Part shown: positions 27,874 to 39,756 of the stretch, in pieces
How positions within the stretch are numbered: position 1 is the first letter of the stretch
Layout of the letters: every line of letters starts with the position of its first letter
Assembly (NCBI GenBank): GCA_963693315.1
Contig: OY856187.1
Coordinates: 384,111,436 to 384,175,435 of the forward strand
DNA from: Diogma glabrata
Lineage: Eukaryota > Arthropoda > Insecta > Diptera > Cylindrotomidae
Direction of reading: 5' to 3'
DNA length: 64,000 bases
Program-made: the position numbers and the translations under genes
The notes under the pieces: generated by a model
What the model saw: only the letters and a program-made list of their open reading frames with translations
The model's database searches: none
Told to the model about the DNA's origin: nothing

Positions 27874-30693
27874 TTTTATTAAATACCATTAAAATTATTT
27901 TTTTTTATTTATGAATTCATAAAAATAATAAAAATTTCTTTATACGAATTTTAAAAAATTGATCTATAACGCAGTTTTTTAAAGTTATATTGCTACTGTC
28001 TTATGCAATTTGCATTCGAGTCATCATGCTAAATAAATATTGAATATATATAAAATTGAAAGTATGTCTGTTTGTCCTTTATGCATTTATACATTAATTA
28101 TCATGAAAATTTTGGAAGTTGTTGTGTACACTTCATTTGCTTTTTATTTAACTATCGTTTTAAACGGTAGTTTGTTTTGATCAATTTTTTTTATTGAACA
28201 TAATTTTTATGAAATTAAAAATAATGTAAGAAAGATAGTATAACCTGAAACAATTACATTTGTATATCAAAATTATATGTATTGGAATTTTGGAACAAAT
28301 CATTGGAACTAAATATGTTGTCGGTTTGGAATTGTATGTAATACATGTTTCTAAAATTAAGTGAAGATTTGACACTTGTAGCTTGATACTTGATAAAATC
28401 GATCATATCGATTTAAAGCTCACAGTTACGAGACGGAAATCGCATAAATTTTAAACAAAGAAGCATAGCTTATGTATGATTAAACATGGATGGCAATCAT
28501 GATAAATAAAATAATTTAAAATGGTGGCACTTAGCCGATAGTGATTTGCAAACGGCAACAATGAGCATAAATACCAATGAATTTGCTTTGCTTTCCGCAG
28601 GAAGATTTGCAAAATATAAACTTGTTGATCTATGGTTGTGACAACCACGCGTACTCTACTCCCTGCTATTGGCGTATGAGTGCTATTTTTACAATTATTT
28701 GGTTTACATTGTGAGCAGTGTGTGTAGTTAGAGGTTTATCGTTCTGACTTGTTTCTCATTTATTCTACTAATACAATCCAAATACTACTCATACGATATC
28801 AATTGATAGCGATTGCCAATGAAGTTTTAACTTCTGCCCACCAAGCGTTTTGGGTGATACATATTGTGTAAATAGTTAAATACTGTTTGTTTAACGGCAT
28901 GTAAGGTCGTGCTGGATCAGTCGGACTTTCACACCAAAAATAGAAATATTAAGCGTTCAACTAGAAGTAAGCTCAAACCAAAGCAAAGACTTACGTGGAG
29001 GCTAGTGAGCTCGGCAGATTTCCACAGGTCTGCGTCCTGTATGTACTCTATATAATGTATTTGCAACCAATTGTTATTTGCATATTGTTCTAATCTTGCA
29101 CCTATAGATGCACTTATGGAAGATGTGCTTTAGACCTCTTACTATCTCAAAATATTCAGTAGACAAGAGAGAAACTCTCATATCTTTAAATTCCACTTTG
29201 TTTTATAATTATTATAAAAAGTACCCGATATAATAAATTCTGAAAAATAATAACTTGAAAGAACATTTCTACTTTAATTTTTAATTTCAACTGTGCTGTA
29301 TATAAATGCTTTTAAAAATCAAATAGTACTAACAGATTTATAAAATTCCTAAAATCGAATTCCTGTATTCTCCAACAAATATTTAATACCTTATTGGTCT
29401 ATACCCAAGAGCACATAAAAAGATAAATTCAAATCACAATAATCATAGCTTCAAAAACCATCGAACTACTAAATGAAGAAAAAACTTATTAGTTTTAAAT
29501 AAATTTTTCTCATATTTTCATTTCATTTTTCTTGAAAAATCCAAACAAAAAATGATTCAAAAAATAAAATGAATATTTAACACATCATGATAAATATCCT
29601 TGGAATAAAAATTTGTATGCATATATATACGTACGTGGCATATTATCCAATATCAAAACCAGACGACAGAATATTAATTCACCATAAATTTTCACATTTT
29701 TTAGCATTTCGAAATCTGTCATAACTTTTTTCATTCATTTTTGACCAATAGCAATTTTTTTTGTTATATAAACCAAATACTCCAGTGAATTTCATTATCT
29801 ATAGTTCTGTTTCTAAAGAATTCAAAATGTATTGGTACAAGAGAAATTGTATAAATTTTACAACGAGGAACATATAAGAACTGTCCTGGTGATTTAAAAA
29901 TTGTTACATTTTCTGCAATAAAAAGCATTAAAGTTAAAATTCTTATTAAACTGCTGACTATCTTTAATAAAAGGGTACCCCAGGATACTTGCAGTTTAAT
30001 GTTCAAGTGGCCTACCCTGAATCAACAAGTTTCCAAACTGTTTTATAATGCTGGGTTAGTTATACAAATTGTAAATGGTTTTGCTAGCCATTCGAATTTT
30101 CTGCTTGCACTTTTGATCTAATATGAATTTCTGCTGTTCTTAAAGTCAATCCAAAAATCAAAACAAAACATAAAAAAATATAATTAAATTTAGAGTTAGA
30201 ATGATTTTAATTGGGAATGTAATTGGAAAAGCGAAAGAATAACCAATCCTGTTGCATTTAAGGCCAATCAATAAAGACTGTTTTTACTTTTCTTTATTTG
30301 AATTTTTTACTTATTTGTATAAAACTACTGAAATGATGTCAATGAGGTAACAGCCCTCCCCAAAAAATAAAATTTTTGTTCCATAAAATATAAATATAAA
30401 ACTAATTTTACATTTTCTTTTTATTTCAGTTAAATCTTAAATTTCTTTACATGTATATCTACTGGATCATGCTTTGCCTTTTAGTCTTTAGTTGAGTGCT
30501 TTGAACTAATAATTCAACTTTGAATACATAACCAGTAACTGGATGGCCAAATAATCGCTTAAATGTCAAACAGTGAGACTATCGGCTTACCAGCACTTGA
30601 GATTTGTAACGGGTTAAAAGAGAGGAGTTCTGATTATTAAGAACAAAAAAGCATATGTTAATCGGAGAATCAGCTACACTGGTGCAATTTTTT
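27874..30693. other. no gene seen
   Basis: About 2.8 kb of AT-rich DNA without conserved reading frames, clear inverted repeats or copies elsewhere in the window. This is one of the few stretches that may be older, unique sequence. Confidence 0.4.
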
Positions 30694-31685
30694 TTAACCC
30701 TCGTCCGGCGGTATAATTTTCCAACGCTAACAGGCGACAGAGGTACAATTGTACCTTCATATATTTTATATGGAAATACTCAAGGTAGACATAATTATTG
30801 TGCGATAAATAGATAATTTATAGAATTTCCGCATTATTTAGAACATGCTTTGAAAGAATTATGGCAATATAAGTTGGTCAAAAAAATGTTGTAAAGTGTG
30901 TCAAAAGAAAGGTTTTTATTTTAATTTTTTTGACCCAATTTTTTGGAAAAAAATAAAATAAATTATTTGTTTGACATGAAATTTTATTATTATTATTGAG
31001 AATTATGGCATTATAAGTTTGTCAAAAGAAAGTTGTCAAGTGTGTCAAAAGAAAGATTTTTATATATTTTTTTACCCAATTTTTTGGAAAAAAATAAAAT
31101 TAATTATTTGTTTGACATGAAATTTTATTATTATTATTGAGAATTATGGCATTAGAAGTTTGTCAAAAGAATGTTGTCAAGTGTGTCAAAAGAAAGATTT
31201 TTACTAATTTTTTACCCAATTTTTTGAAAAAATTAAATTAATTATTTGTACGACATGATATACATCGCCGATCAATACTAAAAACCATGTCCCCATAAAA
31301 GTTTTTTGCCGAAAACTATATCAAAATCCTTAACCCAGACCAAAGCCTTGATATCTCCGAGCAGAGAGATTTCAGCCCCTTCATATATGTATTATTATAT
31401 TATATACGGGTCTATGATATAATATCTATAATACCGTTATTATATCATATAAAAGGTATGAAGGTACAATTGTACCTTTACCGCCTGTTATGATAATGAA
31501 AACCTCTCGAACCCCTATCTCTGAAAAGGTTATGGATATTTTCCAAAAATTAATTCTGCATGATCCAGCAGGAAAATGTAGAGATCTCATAAAACTTTAA
31601 CCCTCCCCGACTTCTACAAGAAAAGTTTTTAGTAATTAAAAACGGAAAAGGTCCAATTGTACCTTTGCCGTCCGACGAAGGTTAA
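30694..31685. mobile_element. TTAA-flanked MITE (piggyBac-type ends) with inner palindromes
   Basis: TTAA lies at both edges (30694-30697 and 31682-31685). The termini CCCTCGTCCGGCGG and, in inverse, CCTTCGTCGGACGG match at 12 of 14 bases. TTAA duplication plus CC-starting termini fits piggyBac-type non-autonomous elements. The 14-base palindrome GGTACAATTGTACC occurs near both inner ends (30752 and 31464), with a one-base variant near 31650. It sits in inverted context next to AACAGGCG. No transposase. Repeat X sequence occupies the middle. Confidence 0.75.
30835..31395 (+). repeat. repeat family X, copy 3, with ~120-bp tandem units
   Basis: Three tandem units share GAAATTTTATTATTATTATTG, GTTGTCAAGTGTGTCAAAAG and ACCCAATTTTTTGGAAAAA. 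They are followed by the family's 3' module (31258-31395). Nested inside the TTAA MITE. Confidence 0.75.
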
Positions 31686-31707
31686 ATAAAAAGTGTTGTG
31701 TTATAGG

Positions 31708-31960
31708 TGTAGTGCCAAAAGGGTTTAGACACTACTATATCATAAAATGTAATGCAGATGATCGTTTGTTGAATAATAATAATATTTTGTGGTGCAAAAA
31801 GGGTTCCCTTAACACTACTTAGTAATTAAATTGTAGTGCAATTAATAGTACATATAGCACTACTATATAACAATATGTAGTGCCAATTGTAACTTCGGTA
31901 CACTACTAGTGTTGCATGTAAATATGAAGAAGATGTAGTGCCAGTATTTTTGACTGTTAC
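31708..31960 (+). repeat. ~40-60-bp subterminal repeats of the LTR-like element
   Basis: Several diverged units run from TGTAGTGC to CACTACTA. Inverted versions (TAGTAGTG...GGCACTACA) occur at 33750-34636 and at the right end (38384-38424). Confidence 0.7.
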
Positions 31961-33861
31961 TACTTTGTAAGCGAATTTAGTAACTATATAAAGTTGTAAT
32001 ACTGTCGGCTTACTTGTAGGCCAAACACTTCACACATAGAAACTTTAAATTGTATTATGTATTTCACTGTTTGCACTTGAATCACTTCCAAACACTTCTG
32101 ACTCCCCAAATAAATTAAACAAGTTATTTTCAATGTACAATATATTTTGTTTTGAAGTTCACTTAATATAATTGCTTATAAAATAGTTCTAATTTTACTT
32201 ATTAATTTAATATAATTTGTTAACTTAATTTGAATTAATTCACTGTTTTAGCTGTTTTAGCTATCCGTTGAAATGTTTACTTAACTTGATTCACTTATTT
32301 TCTTATAATCGACTTAAACAAAAACTCACTTATTATTAACTTTAGCAAAAATGACTGACTTGATTTTTTAGTAGAAACTGTTTTTGGATTGATTTATTTA
32401 TTGATTTGTTGACACTGACTGCCTCGATTATTGATTAAAATATTATTTTTATAATTAAAAAATGATTACGCGCTGGGAATTTATTATTGTTGGTTAATTG
32501 ATATTAAAACAATTGACACACTGACTTTGTTTTTAATTGAATTTTATTTAATGCCAATGTCGCGAATTGATTTTATTTGAATTGAACGATATTAACAAAA
32601 TATTTTGTAAATAACCCAGATAAAGGTGATTTATGAAATATTTGTTTTTAATTTTAATAAGGTTTTAGGTCAATTGTTTTTATAGTCGTTGGTAGGAATT
32701 TGGAAGATATTGCGAATTTAGTTTGGGAAGTTGTTGTAGGAAAACTACGTAATTTATTTTACTACATTCCTTCCCCCACGGAAAAAAAAATTTTGTTTTC
32801 ATCGTTAGTTAGTTAACGATGAACACAAAATTTTACCAAATTATGTATGTTTTTGAAAAGTAAAAAAAATTTTGTGAGTAACGTTATCTTAGTTTTATCT
32901 TATAAATATTTAATAAATTATGTGTTTATCGTCGTAATAAAATTAAAGGGGTCCTGATAATTATAATTTGTATTAGAATAATTTGTATTTATATTAATTT
33001 AATTTTGTTTAATCCATGCTAATGTACTATAACTATTTAATAAATTTAAATGTTTTACAATTGTTTTGGGCCGTCAAGTTAAATTACTTGTTTCTGTATA
33101 ATTATGTTAAGAATGAACGATATATGGTAAATTATTTGTTTCCATTAAAATTTTCGTTACGTTTTGATTGCTTAAAATAATTGTTTTAATTTAATATGTA
33201 TACACTTATGCTAGTGATTGCTTATGACTAGTTTTAGTAAACTTATTATTTTCAGTCGAAAAAATCCATCAAGTGAGTCTATTCTAAAAAATCAATTAAA
33301 CGGTCGTTTGAGCAAATTCAAATCGATCAACAATTAATTAATTAATTTAAACTCAGTCAGTCACACAAAATCAAATAGTTTTACATAAAGAAAGCAAAAG
33401 TCAGTCAAATAAGTCTTTTTAATCAACAAATTAATCATTAAGACAAATAAACAAATAAACCATCAGAATCAGTAGTTAAGTGAAATTCCAATTTAAGTTT
33501 TGAGTGAATCAAGTGAATATTATTGAATCAAAACAAGTGAATTTATTCATTAATAACAATAAGTCAGAACAACAACTAATAATAATCAATGATCGTATAA
33601 TCAACCTATAAAACTTATGTATGTATATATATATGGAATAAAGTGTTACAGCTCAGTTATTTATAAATTATTGTTGTGTACTACCTTCTACTAACAGAAG
33701 TGGTCTCTTTGGTATCCTACGATTTAAATACAAGTGCTGTACAAGGAATAATTACACTACAGTCATAAAGTATTGTTAGAGCAGCAATTGGCACTACCTT
33801 TAGTTATATAGTAGTGTTGCTATAATATTTGGCACTACATTTAATTAACATAGTAGTGTAC

Positions 33862-34605
33862 TATAAGTTTTGCTGTTCAGTGTATACACCTTTGGTACAT
33901 ACACTGAATCTGATCTACGCGATGAAATTTCTTATCGTCAATGGTTTGATTGGTAGTAAGAGTTTTACCACAAATAAAACACCAAGCCTTAGATCAAAAA
34001 ATTTGTCTTTTTTATTCCATATACGTTTGCTAACATGTTAGCTTGACTTTATACTTGTGTCACAGATTATTATAAGTTTTGCTGTTCAGTGTATACACCT
34101 TTGGTACATACACTGAATCTGATCTACGCGATGAAATTTCTTATCGTCAATGGTTTGATTGGTAGTAAGAGTTTTACCACAAATAAAACACCAAGCCTTA
34201 GATCAGATTCAGTGTATGTACCAAAGGTGTATACACTGAACAGCAAAACTTATAATAATCTGTGACACAAGTATAAAGTCAAGCTAACATGTTAGCAAAC
34301 GTATATGGAATAAAAAAGACAAATTTTTTGATCTAAGGCTTGGTGTTTTATTTGTGGTAAAACTCTTACTACCAATCAAACCATTGACGATAAGAAATTT
34401 CATCGCGTAGATCAGATTCAGTGTATGTACCAAAGGTGTATACACTGAACAGCAAAACTTATAATAATCTGTGACACAAGTATAAAGTCAAGCTAACATG
34501 TTAGCAAACGTATATGGAATAAAAAAGACAAATTTTTTGATCTAAGGCTTGGTGTTTTATTTGTGGTAAAACTCTTACTACCAATCAAACCATTGACGAT
34601 AAGAA
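33862..34605. repeat. palindromic array of a 209-bp unit in both orientations
   Basis: Forward: one full unit (33862-34070) and a partial one (34071 to about 34203). Inverted: partial (to 34254), full (34255-34463) and partial (34464-34605). Units look identical by eye. The orientation switch occurs at the shared string TAGATCA (about 34197-34203). A 12-bp direct repeat ATAGTAGTGTAC flanks the block (33850-33861 and 34606-34617). Confidence 0.85.
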
Positions 34606-34638
34606 ATAGTAGTGTACGTTAATCATTGGCACTACATT

Positions 34639-34656
34639 TGGCGCAGCCGGTTATCC
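34639..34656 (+). promoter_or_regulatory. primer-binding site, tRNA-Ser type
   Basis: TGGCGCAGCCGGT begins two bases after an LTR-like end (CACTACA). By recalled sequence it is complementary to the 3' end of an insect tRNA-Ser including CCA, the primer class used by several insect Gypsy-like elements. The match weakens after 13 bases. Confidence 0.55.
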
Positions 34657-35248
34657 TTACCGACAAAAGGAGAAGGAATTTAAAGGAGCAAACCCAGCCA
34701 CTACAAGGATACTAACAACGGACTGTGTTCCAGCTTCAAGGTAATTTCGTTTCAACAATAGCAAAACATTTCAAGTCTCAACAACAACCATGGATACAAT
34801 CTAAAACCGTCAGAAGCTCATTAAAGAATTGGAGTGTATGTTAGAATAAAAGGTAAACTAACTTCATCTATCAAACTATTATTTATAAGAACATTAACTT
34901 GTAGCATCGTAAACTATAGTTATTAGTAATAAATTATAAATTAATTAGCAAACTAAATTTTTGAGTTAACCAGTTTTGAGTAATTTTTAGTAAATCTTGT
35001 TTGATTTTTTTTTAACAATAGTTAGTTATTGGTTAGTTCAGGCAGCTCAATAGTATAGTATTAAAATGAAATCAGTAATTTTTCTTATCTAAATATCACT
35101 TAATTTGGAAAATTTAACCAGAACTCGAAATTTGGTCATCATCTTTTTGAATTCAATCCGTATTTCCCTGTAGTCAATCCGATAATTATTTTTCCTGTAT
35201 TCAATCCTATAATCCTGTCCACATAATAATAAATACTTTTCACCCAAA

Positions 35249-37798
35249 ATGCTAAATTCTATGGTAGTCTATATCGACCACCTATTCGGTATTGTTAACA
35301 AATTTGACATTAACAATATCGAAAAAATAGACACTTTTGTTATGCAAGCCAAAAATGTCATAAGTCTATTAAACAACCTAGAACAGGAAATGTTTGCCAA
35401 AATTCTATACTCACGTATAACAGCCATGTTAAATAAACTATTCGAACCATTCCCAGACATAGAGTCAACTTTACGTATATATTTTATATTATCCTTCAGA
35501 GAAGCTAGTTCTCCTCAACTCGACACAACTCAACATAACACAAACTCTCCCCAATTTCACTACACATCTTCAAATACAACATACATTCCTTCACAAAATA
35601 TAACAAACACTTCTAAATCTCCTCCACTGACATTACCAAACAGTATGATCCCACAACACCAAAACGAAAATCGAATTACTCCACGGCCCCCATCATCCGA
35701 CATATCATCTCTTCCATCGTTTTCTGCTGTTCAGGCTACATTAAATATTCTTACACCAAACCTATCTAATCCTACGCAACGTCCAACATTTCCTTCAGTA
35801 TCAGACTACCATGAAAAACTACAATCCCATTTACCCTCTTATTCATATTTACAGCCACAAGTAGAAAATATGCCTAATCCTTAGAGTACAACTGACAGTA
35901 ACTCCAGTAGTTCACCACACGTTCCACCTCATATGATGGATCAACATTTCTCATATTCCTCACAGCCACATTCCAGAAAACCTTGTAACCAATCAGAAAA
36001 CAATACAAACAATACAAATTTTCAAACAGAACGACCTAATTTAAATACAAATATTATATCAAAATCAGACTTCAATATAAACTCTGAAGCCCCGACACCA
36101 CTTTCAAACTGTTTACAAAACACAAAACTAAATTTATCGGACAATTCTGACATAGAGCCTGCATCAGTAACCGCACAAAAAAGGGTGGTATCTACATTAC
36201 ATTTTAACCCGTCTAGTACTTCCTTGTCAAATAATTTCCCTTTTACTGACACGCATACAGATATTCCGTCTTTGAATATTAACACTGACGACCTAAATTA
36301 TTTAAATTCAGAAAATAATGCATCAAGTCTGCTTCCAATTCTTCCACATGGTTCTGCTGATAATTCTTCATGTTCACGGGATTCAAACTTAAAAGATAAA
36401 CTCGAAACAAATGATAACAAATTTGCTAAAATGCCAAACGGCTCACGCGAAGCAAAACCAAATTCAATCCTCTTTTTAAGCAATCTTACAGAAAAAGTTC
36501 TATTATCCAAATCAATCATTCAAAGTATCCAGAAAACTCCGACTGACCCAATTCAAATTACAGAGCCCGATCCAACCCTTTTCGTAAACAATCTTACAGA
36601 AAACGTTCAAATTTTAAAGCCCAATTCAACATCCCTTGTAAACACTATTACAGAAAATGCTCTGTTATCTTTATCAGATACACATAGTAGCCAAAAATTT
36701 CCGACTAACAAAACTAGGTCAAATACGCTCGACAATAACTCAGACAAATCACAAATTAAATCAAAAATTATTTCAACGCCAATTCTGAATTCCGAAGTTC
36801 TAAAACAAAACATGTCCCGAAACTTAATGCATATTCCTATAAAAATTTCAAGCACAACGCAAATTTCATCAATACCAGTAAAATTAAAAAACACTAAAAA
36901 TTATACGCACCATAAGCTACTAACTACCACTTTGAAATATCAAACTAATTCTAATCGTAATGAAAGTAGATTCTAGAAACCAATAATCAGTTCTAAGAAA
37001 AATCAATATTTGTCTTCAACGACCACATCGAAATTCCATAATAATTCTATTTTTCACAAAAACAAAGTCCAGAAACCAACAAACCCAATCAGTGCTAAGA
37101 AAATTCAATATCTGCCTTCAACTTTGGTAGTCGAAAAGAAATCGTCAAACAAAAAACCAAATATCAAATTACAAAGCCGCCGAAGTATATCTAAAACGAT
37201 TAACACAAATATTAAAGTTCGAAAAAATAAAACCGACCAACATTCGATTAAGCTTCAACCAAGCCATTCCTACCACTCCGACACCGAAAATATTAAAACG
37301 TTGAACCAGTCTGCTACGATAAATTACCATGACTTTAATAACAAAATAACTGTAAGCAACTGCGACAAAAAAATACCCAGACGTATTGAAAATTGGATAC
37401 ACTATCCATTGCAACTTTCCAAACTGTTGAAATCAATTCTACTATATCTTAGCCTTTCGTGTATTCATGTCAAGAAAACTACTGCCTTACAACTTACACT
37501 TCCGATTATAACCAATATAATACAATTTCATTCGTATTCGTCTAATTCAGTTAATTGGCTTGAAAATCTGTTCCAAAAATTTGCTGTCTGTTTTTCCAAT
37601 AATTTACTACCAGCATCTTGTAAAATCATATTCGACAAAGGAGAAGTTTTCAACTTCATTGCAAAAATTTACATAACCGTTGTTCAGGACAATACATATT
37701 TATTATTCAAACACATAAATCAAATTCGAAGTAACTTTCCTTCAAAATTACTTTCTAAAGATAAAATTTCCACATTCTTAAAAACAACAGCCTTCTAA
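35249..37798 (+). pseudogene. 850-codon Asn/Ser/Thr-rich frame with two amber codons
   Basis: A single frame runs from ATG 35249 to TAA at 37796-37798, interrupted only by TAG at 35882-35884 and 36974-36976. The N-terminal 80 residues look folded and helical (NNLEQEMFAKILYSRITAML). About 550 residues of Asn/Ser/Thr/Pro-rich, probably disordered sequence follow, with imperfect internal repeats (LSNLTEKV, VNNLTENV, VNTITENA). The last 140 residues are again hydrophobic and structured. An internal repeat shows the second stop replaced Gln: QKP at CAGAAACCAACA aligns with *KP at TAGAAACCAATA. So these are nonsense mutations. Position after a primer site suggests a Gag-like role, but no Gag motif, zinc knuckle, protease or polymerase is visible. 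I do not recognise the family. Confidence 0.6.
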
Positions 37799-37799
37799 A

Positions 37800-38040
37800 A
37801 AAATATCAAACTCCGCTTAAACCAACCTAAAGCATAGGTAAACCAAATCATGTTATCCTAAACATAATACTAATCTAAACCACAAGTTAATCAAACAAAC
37901 CTAATACTAACTTAAACCATAACCCAATCAACAAACCTATCCTAAACCCAATATTAACTTAAACCATAAGCCAATCGTACCAACTTATCCTAAACCTAAT
38001 ACTAGCCTTAACCACAAGTCAAATCTAAACAATTTATACT
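37800..38040 (+). repeat. ~60-bp tandem repeats, about four units
   Basis: Diverged units follow the pattern CTTAAACCATAA...CCAATC...ATCCTAAAC...AATACTAA, immediately downstream of the long frame. Confidence 0.65.
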
Positions 38041-38424
38041 TACAATATACAAGAAACATAATAATCGAAAAACAATAATCTTATTACCAATACTGATTCC
38101 GATCAATAATCAATACAATCAATAAAAATAATAATTTTAAAATCATTTAGCTAACCTAAACTTATCACAAAGAGTTTCCTTCATTTCTTTGGGAAATAAG
38201 AACGTTTCGGTTAGAGATTGAGTGCAGTCGATCAACAGACACATCAATAATCATATTAGTTAATTAAAAGCACTGCATTTTCCACACGTGAAAGTGTCAC
38301 CAGCCTTCGAAAGCACTAAAGTATAAAATATAAAATAAAGTATAAAATAAGTAATGAAATAAAAACTTAAAACAAATATCAGCACTACACATTGTTTTAT
38401 AGTAGTGTTAACATTTGCACTACA

Positions 38425-38525
38425 TAGGGTTTACAATATGTGTCATAACAACACATAAATACCTTTTAAGACGTAGGTCCCACAACAACTTGCGCTCTAA
38501 GGTGTTGGTGAACACTTTTTTAAAA
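38425..38525 (+). repeat. repeat S, right half of the interrupted copy
   Basis: Resumes TAGGGTTTACAATATGTGTC and continues as the inverse of 5578-5690 (ACCTTTTAAGAC...GTCCCACAACAACT...CTAAGGTGTTG). The left half is at about 31686-31707. Confidence 0.75.
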
Positions 38526-39756
38526 CCTTTGTGGATTGAAACGGTCTGAGACTATGGATTCCGGCAAACTATTCCATTTGCAGTTCGGACAAACAAGTTT
38601 TTCTGCGATCTGCCAGTATGATAGCGTGGGATCTCGACCATTTGACTGGTTGCGCTAGCCGATTGCTGAGTGAGACGTAGGTAAGAATAAGCTTAAGGCA
38701 TGATGCTGCTGATTTCATCTGAGCACTGTTGATGACGACATTTGTAAAAAACAACGAGGTCAGCAACAGTGCGCCGATGTTGTAGGGAATCAAGTTTTGT
38801 ATGCAATCGTATCTAAATCAAACTGATCAGTGGGGAAAAATCGATACGATAGTCAAAGTTGAAAATTTTTGCTGAAGAAGGGAGAAGGTTCAACCAGATA
38901 AAAGGAGAGAGTAGCCCCTTCCTTTTGATCATTGATGAATGAGATAGGAAACCTACACCTTTACCAAGTAAAGTTTCGTATTGCCAAAGCTATGTCGTAA
39001 AAGTATGTTTAAACACAGGTAATAAGGACCTTTTTTCACATTGTCTTAATCGCTTGTCGCTCCTGGGATGTATATTTTCCCCGGATGTGTATTTTGTCTG
39101 ATGCGTCATCCACAATTTAATTGAAAATTTAGTGCATCTTATTGGTAGCTGTTAAGGTCCTATTGACTGGCTTGTTACTAACGTACAGATTGATTTCTAC
39201 TTATATATAGTTTGATCATCCCCGTAGAAAATAATTGAACCAAATTTTTGTGTGGATTTGGTTGGAAAGATACTGCTTGCATCAGTAATGTATTAAAATG
39301 TTGAGCTTGAGAGGTAGCACATTAAGCCTTAGAACTCGAAGGACTAGGGTCCCGATTCCTATCTAAAACATTAACAACCATTAACACACCGGATTTCAAA
39401 TTGACGGATAGTCAACTAATATAGATGATAAATTTGTAAACTATGATCTGATCCCCCATTTAAAACTGATTGATAAAATTAGTCTTCAAGCGAAACTTGA
39501 CCATAAAATATAGTGAATTAATGATATTAATACAGGTGATGGAGGGAATAGATATATTATATAGAGAACATATACGGCAAAAAAAATTTGCTTCTTTTAT
39601 TTTCCTTATAATCTTTTTTCTATATTTTTGTTGTATTGTTTTAATGTTGGTTTTTCTTTTCACATATAATTATATAAATATAATATATTTATTGCCCAAA
39701 AATCCATCAACAAAATTAGCTTTTATATGTAATTATATCAATTTATATTTTTTTTT
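38526..39756. other. no gene seen
   Basis: AT-rich, no conserved frames. The last part (from about 39590) may contain a decayed leading unit of the adjoining satellite. Confidence 0.4.

Larger units (their letters stand above)
31708..38424 (+). mobile_element. LTR-like retroelement, TGTAGTG...CACTACA ends, TAGG duplication
   Basis: The ends are perfect 7-base inverts (TGTAGTG at 31708, CACTACA at 38418). TAGG flanks both sides (31704-31707 and 38425-38428). The outer flanks rejoin to match the uninterrupted repeat S at 5578-5710. A tRNA-Ser-type primer site follows a second CACTACA end at 34630-34636, so a 5' LTR of 31708-34636 is possible. It would be very long (2.9 kb, including a 744-bp palindromic insertion). 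A matching 3' LTR is not visible apart from its last about 45 bases. One long low-complexity frame is inside, and no pol is found. The element is defective or of unusual design. Confidence 0.65.

Noticed and set aside
23399..27877. TTTT as a firm 4-bp target duplication
   Set aside because: Both flanks are T-rich, so the match may be chance. Only the inverted-repeat edges are certain.
36022..36894. Minus-strand frames of 73-95 residues opposite the long Asn-rich frame
   Set aside because: They are shadows of the plus-strand coding sequence and have no independent motif support.
35249..37798. Programmed amber read-through
   Set aside because: The internal repeat shows CAG at the aligned position, so at least the second stop is most simply a C to T mutation.
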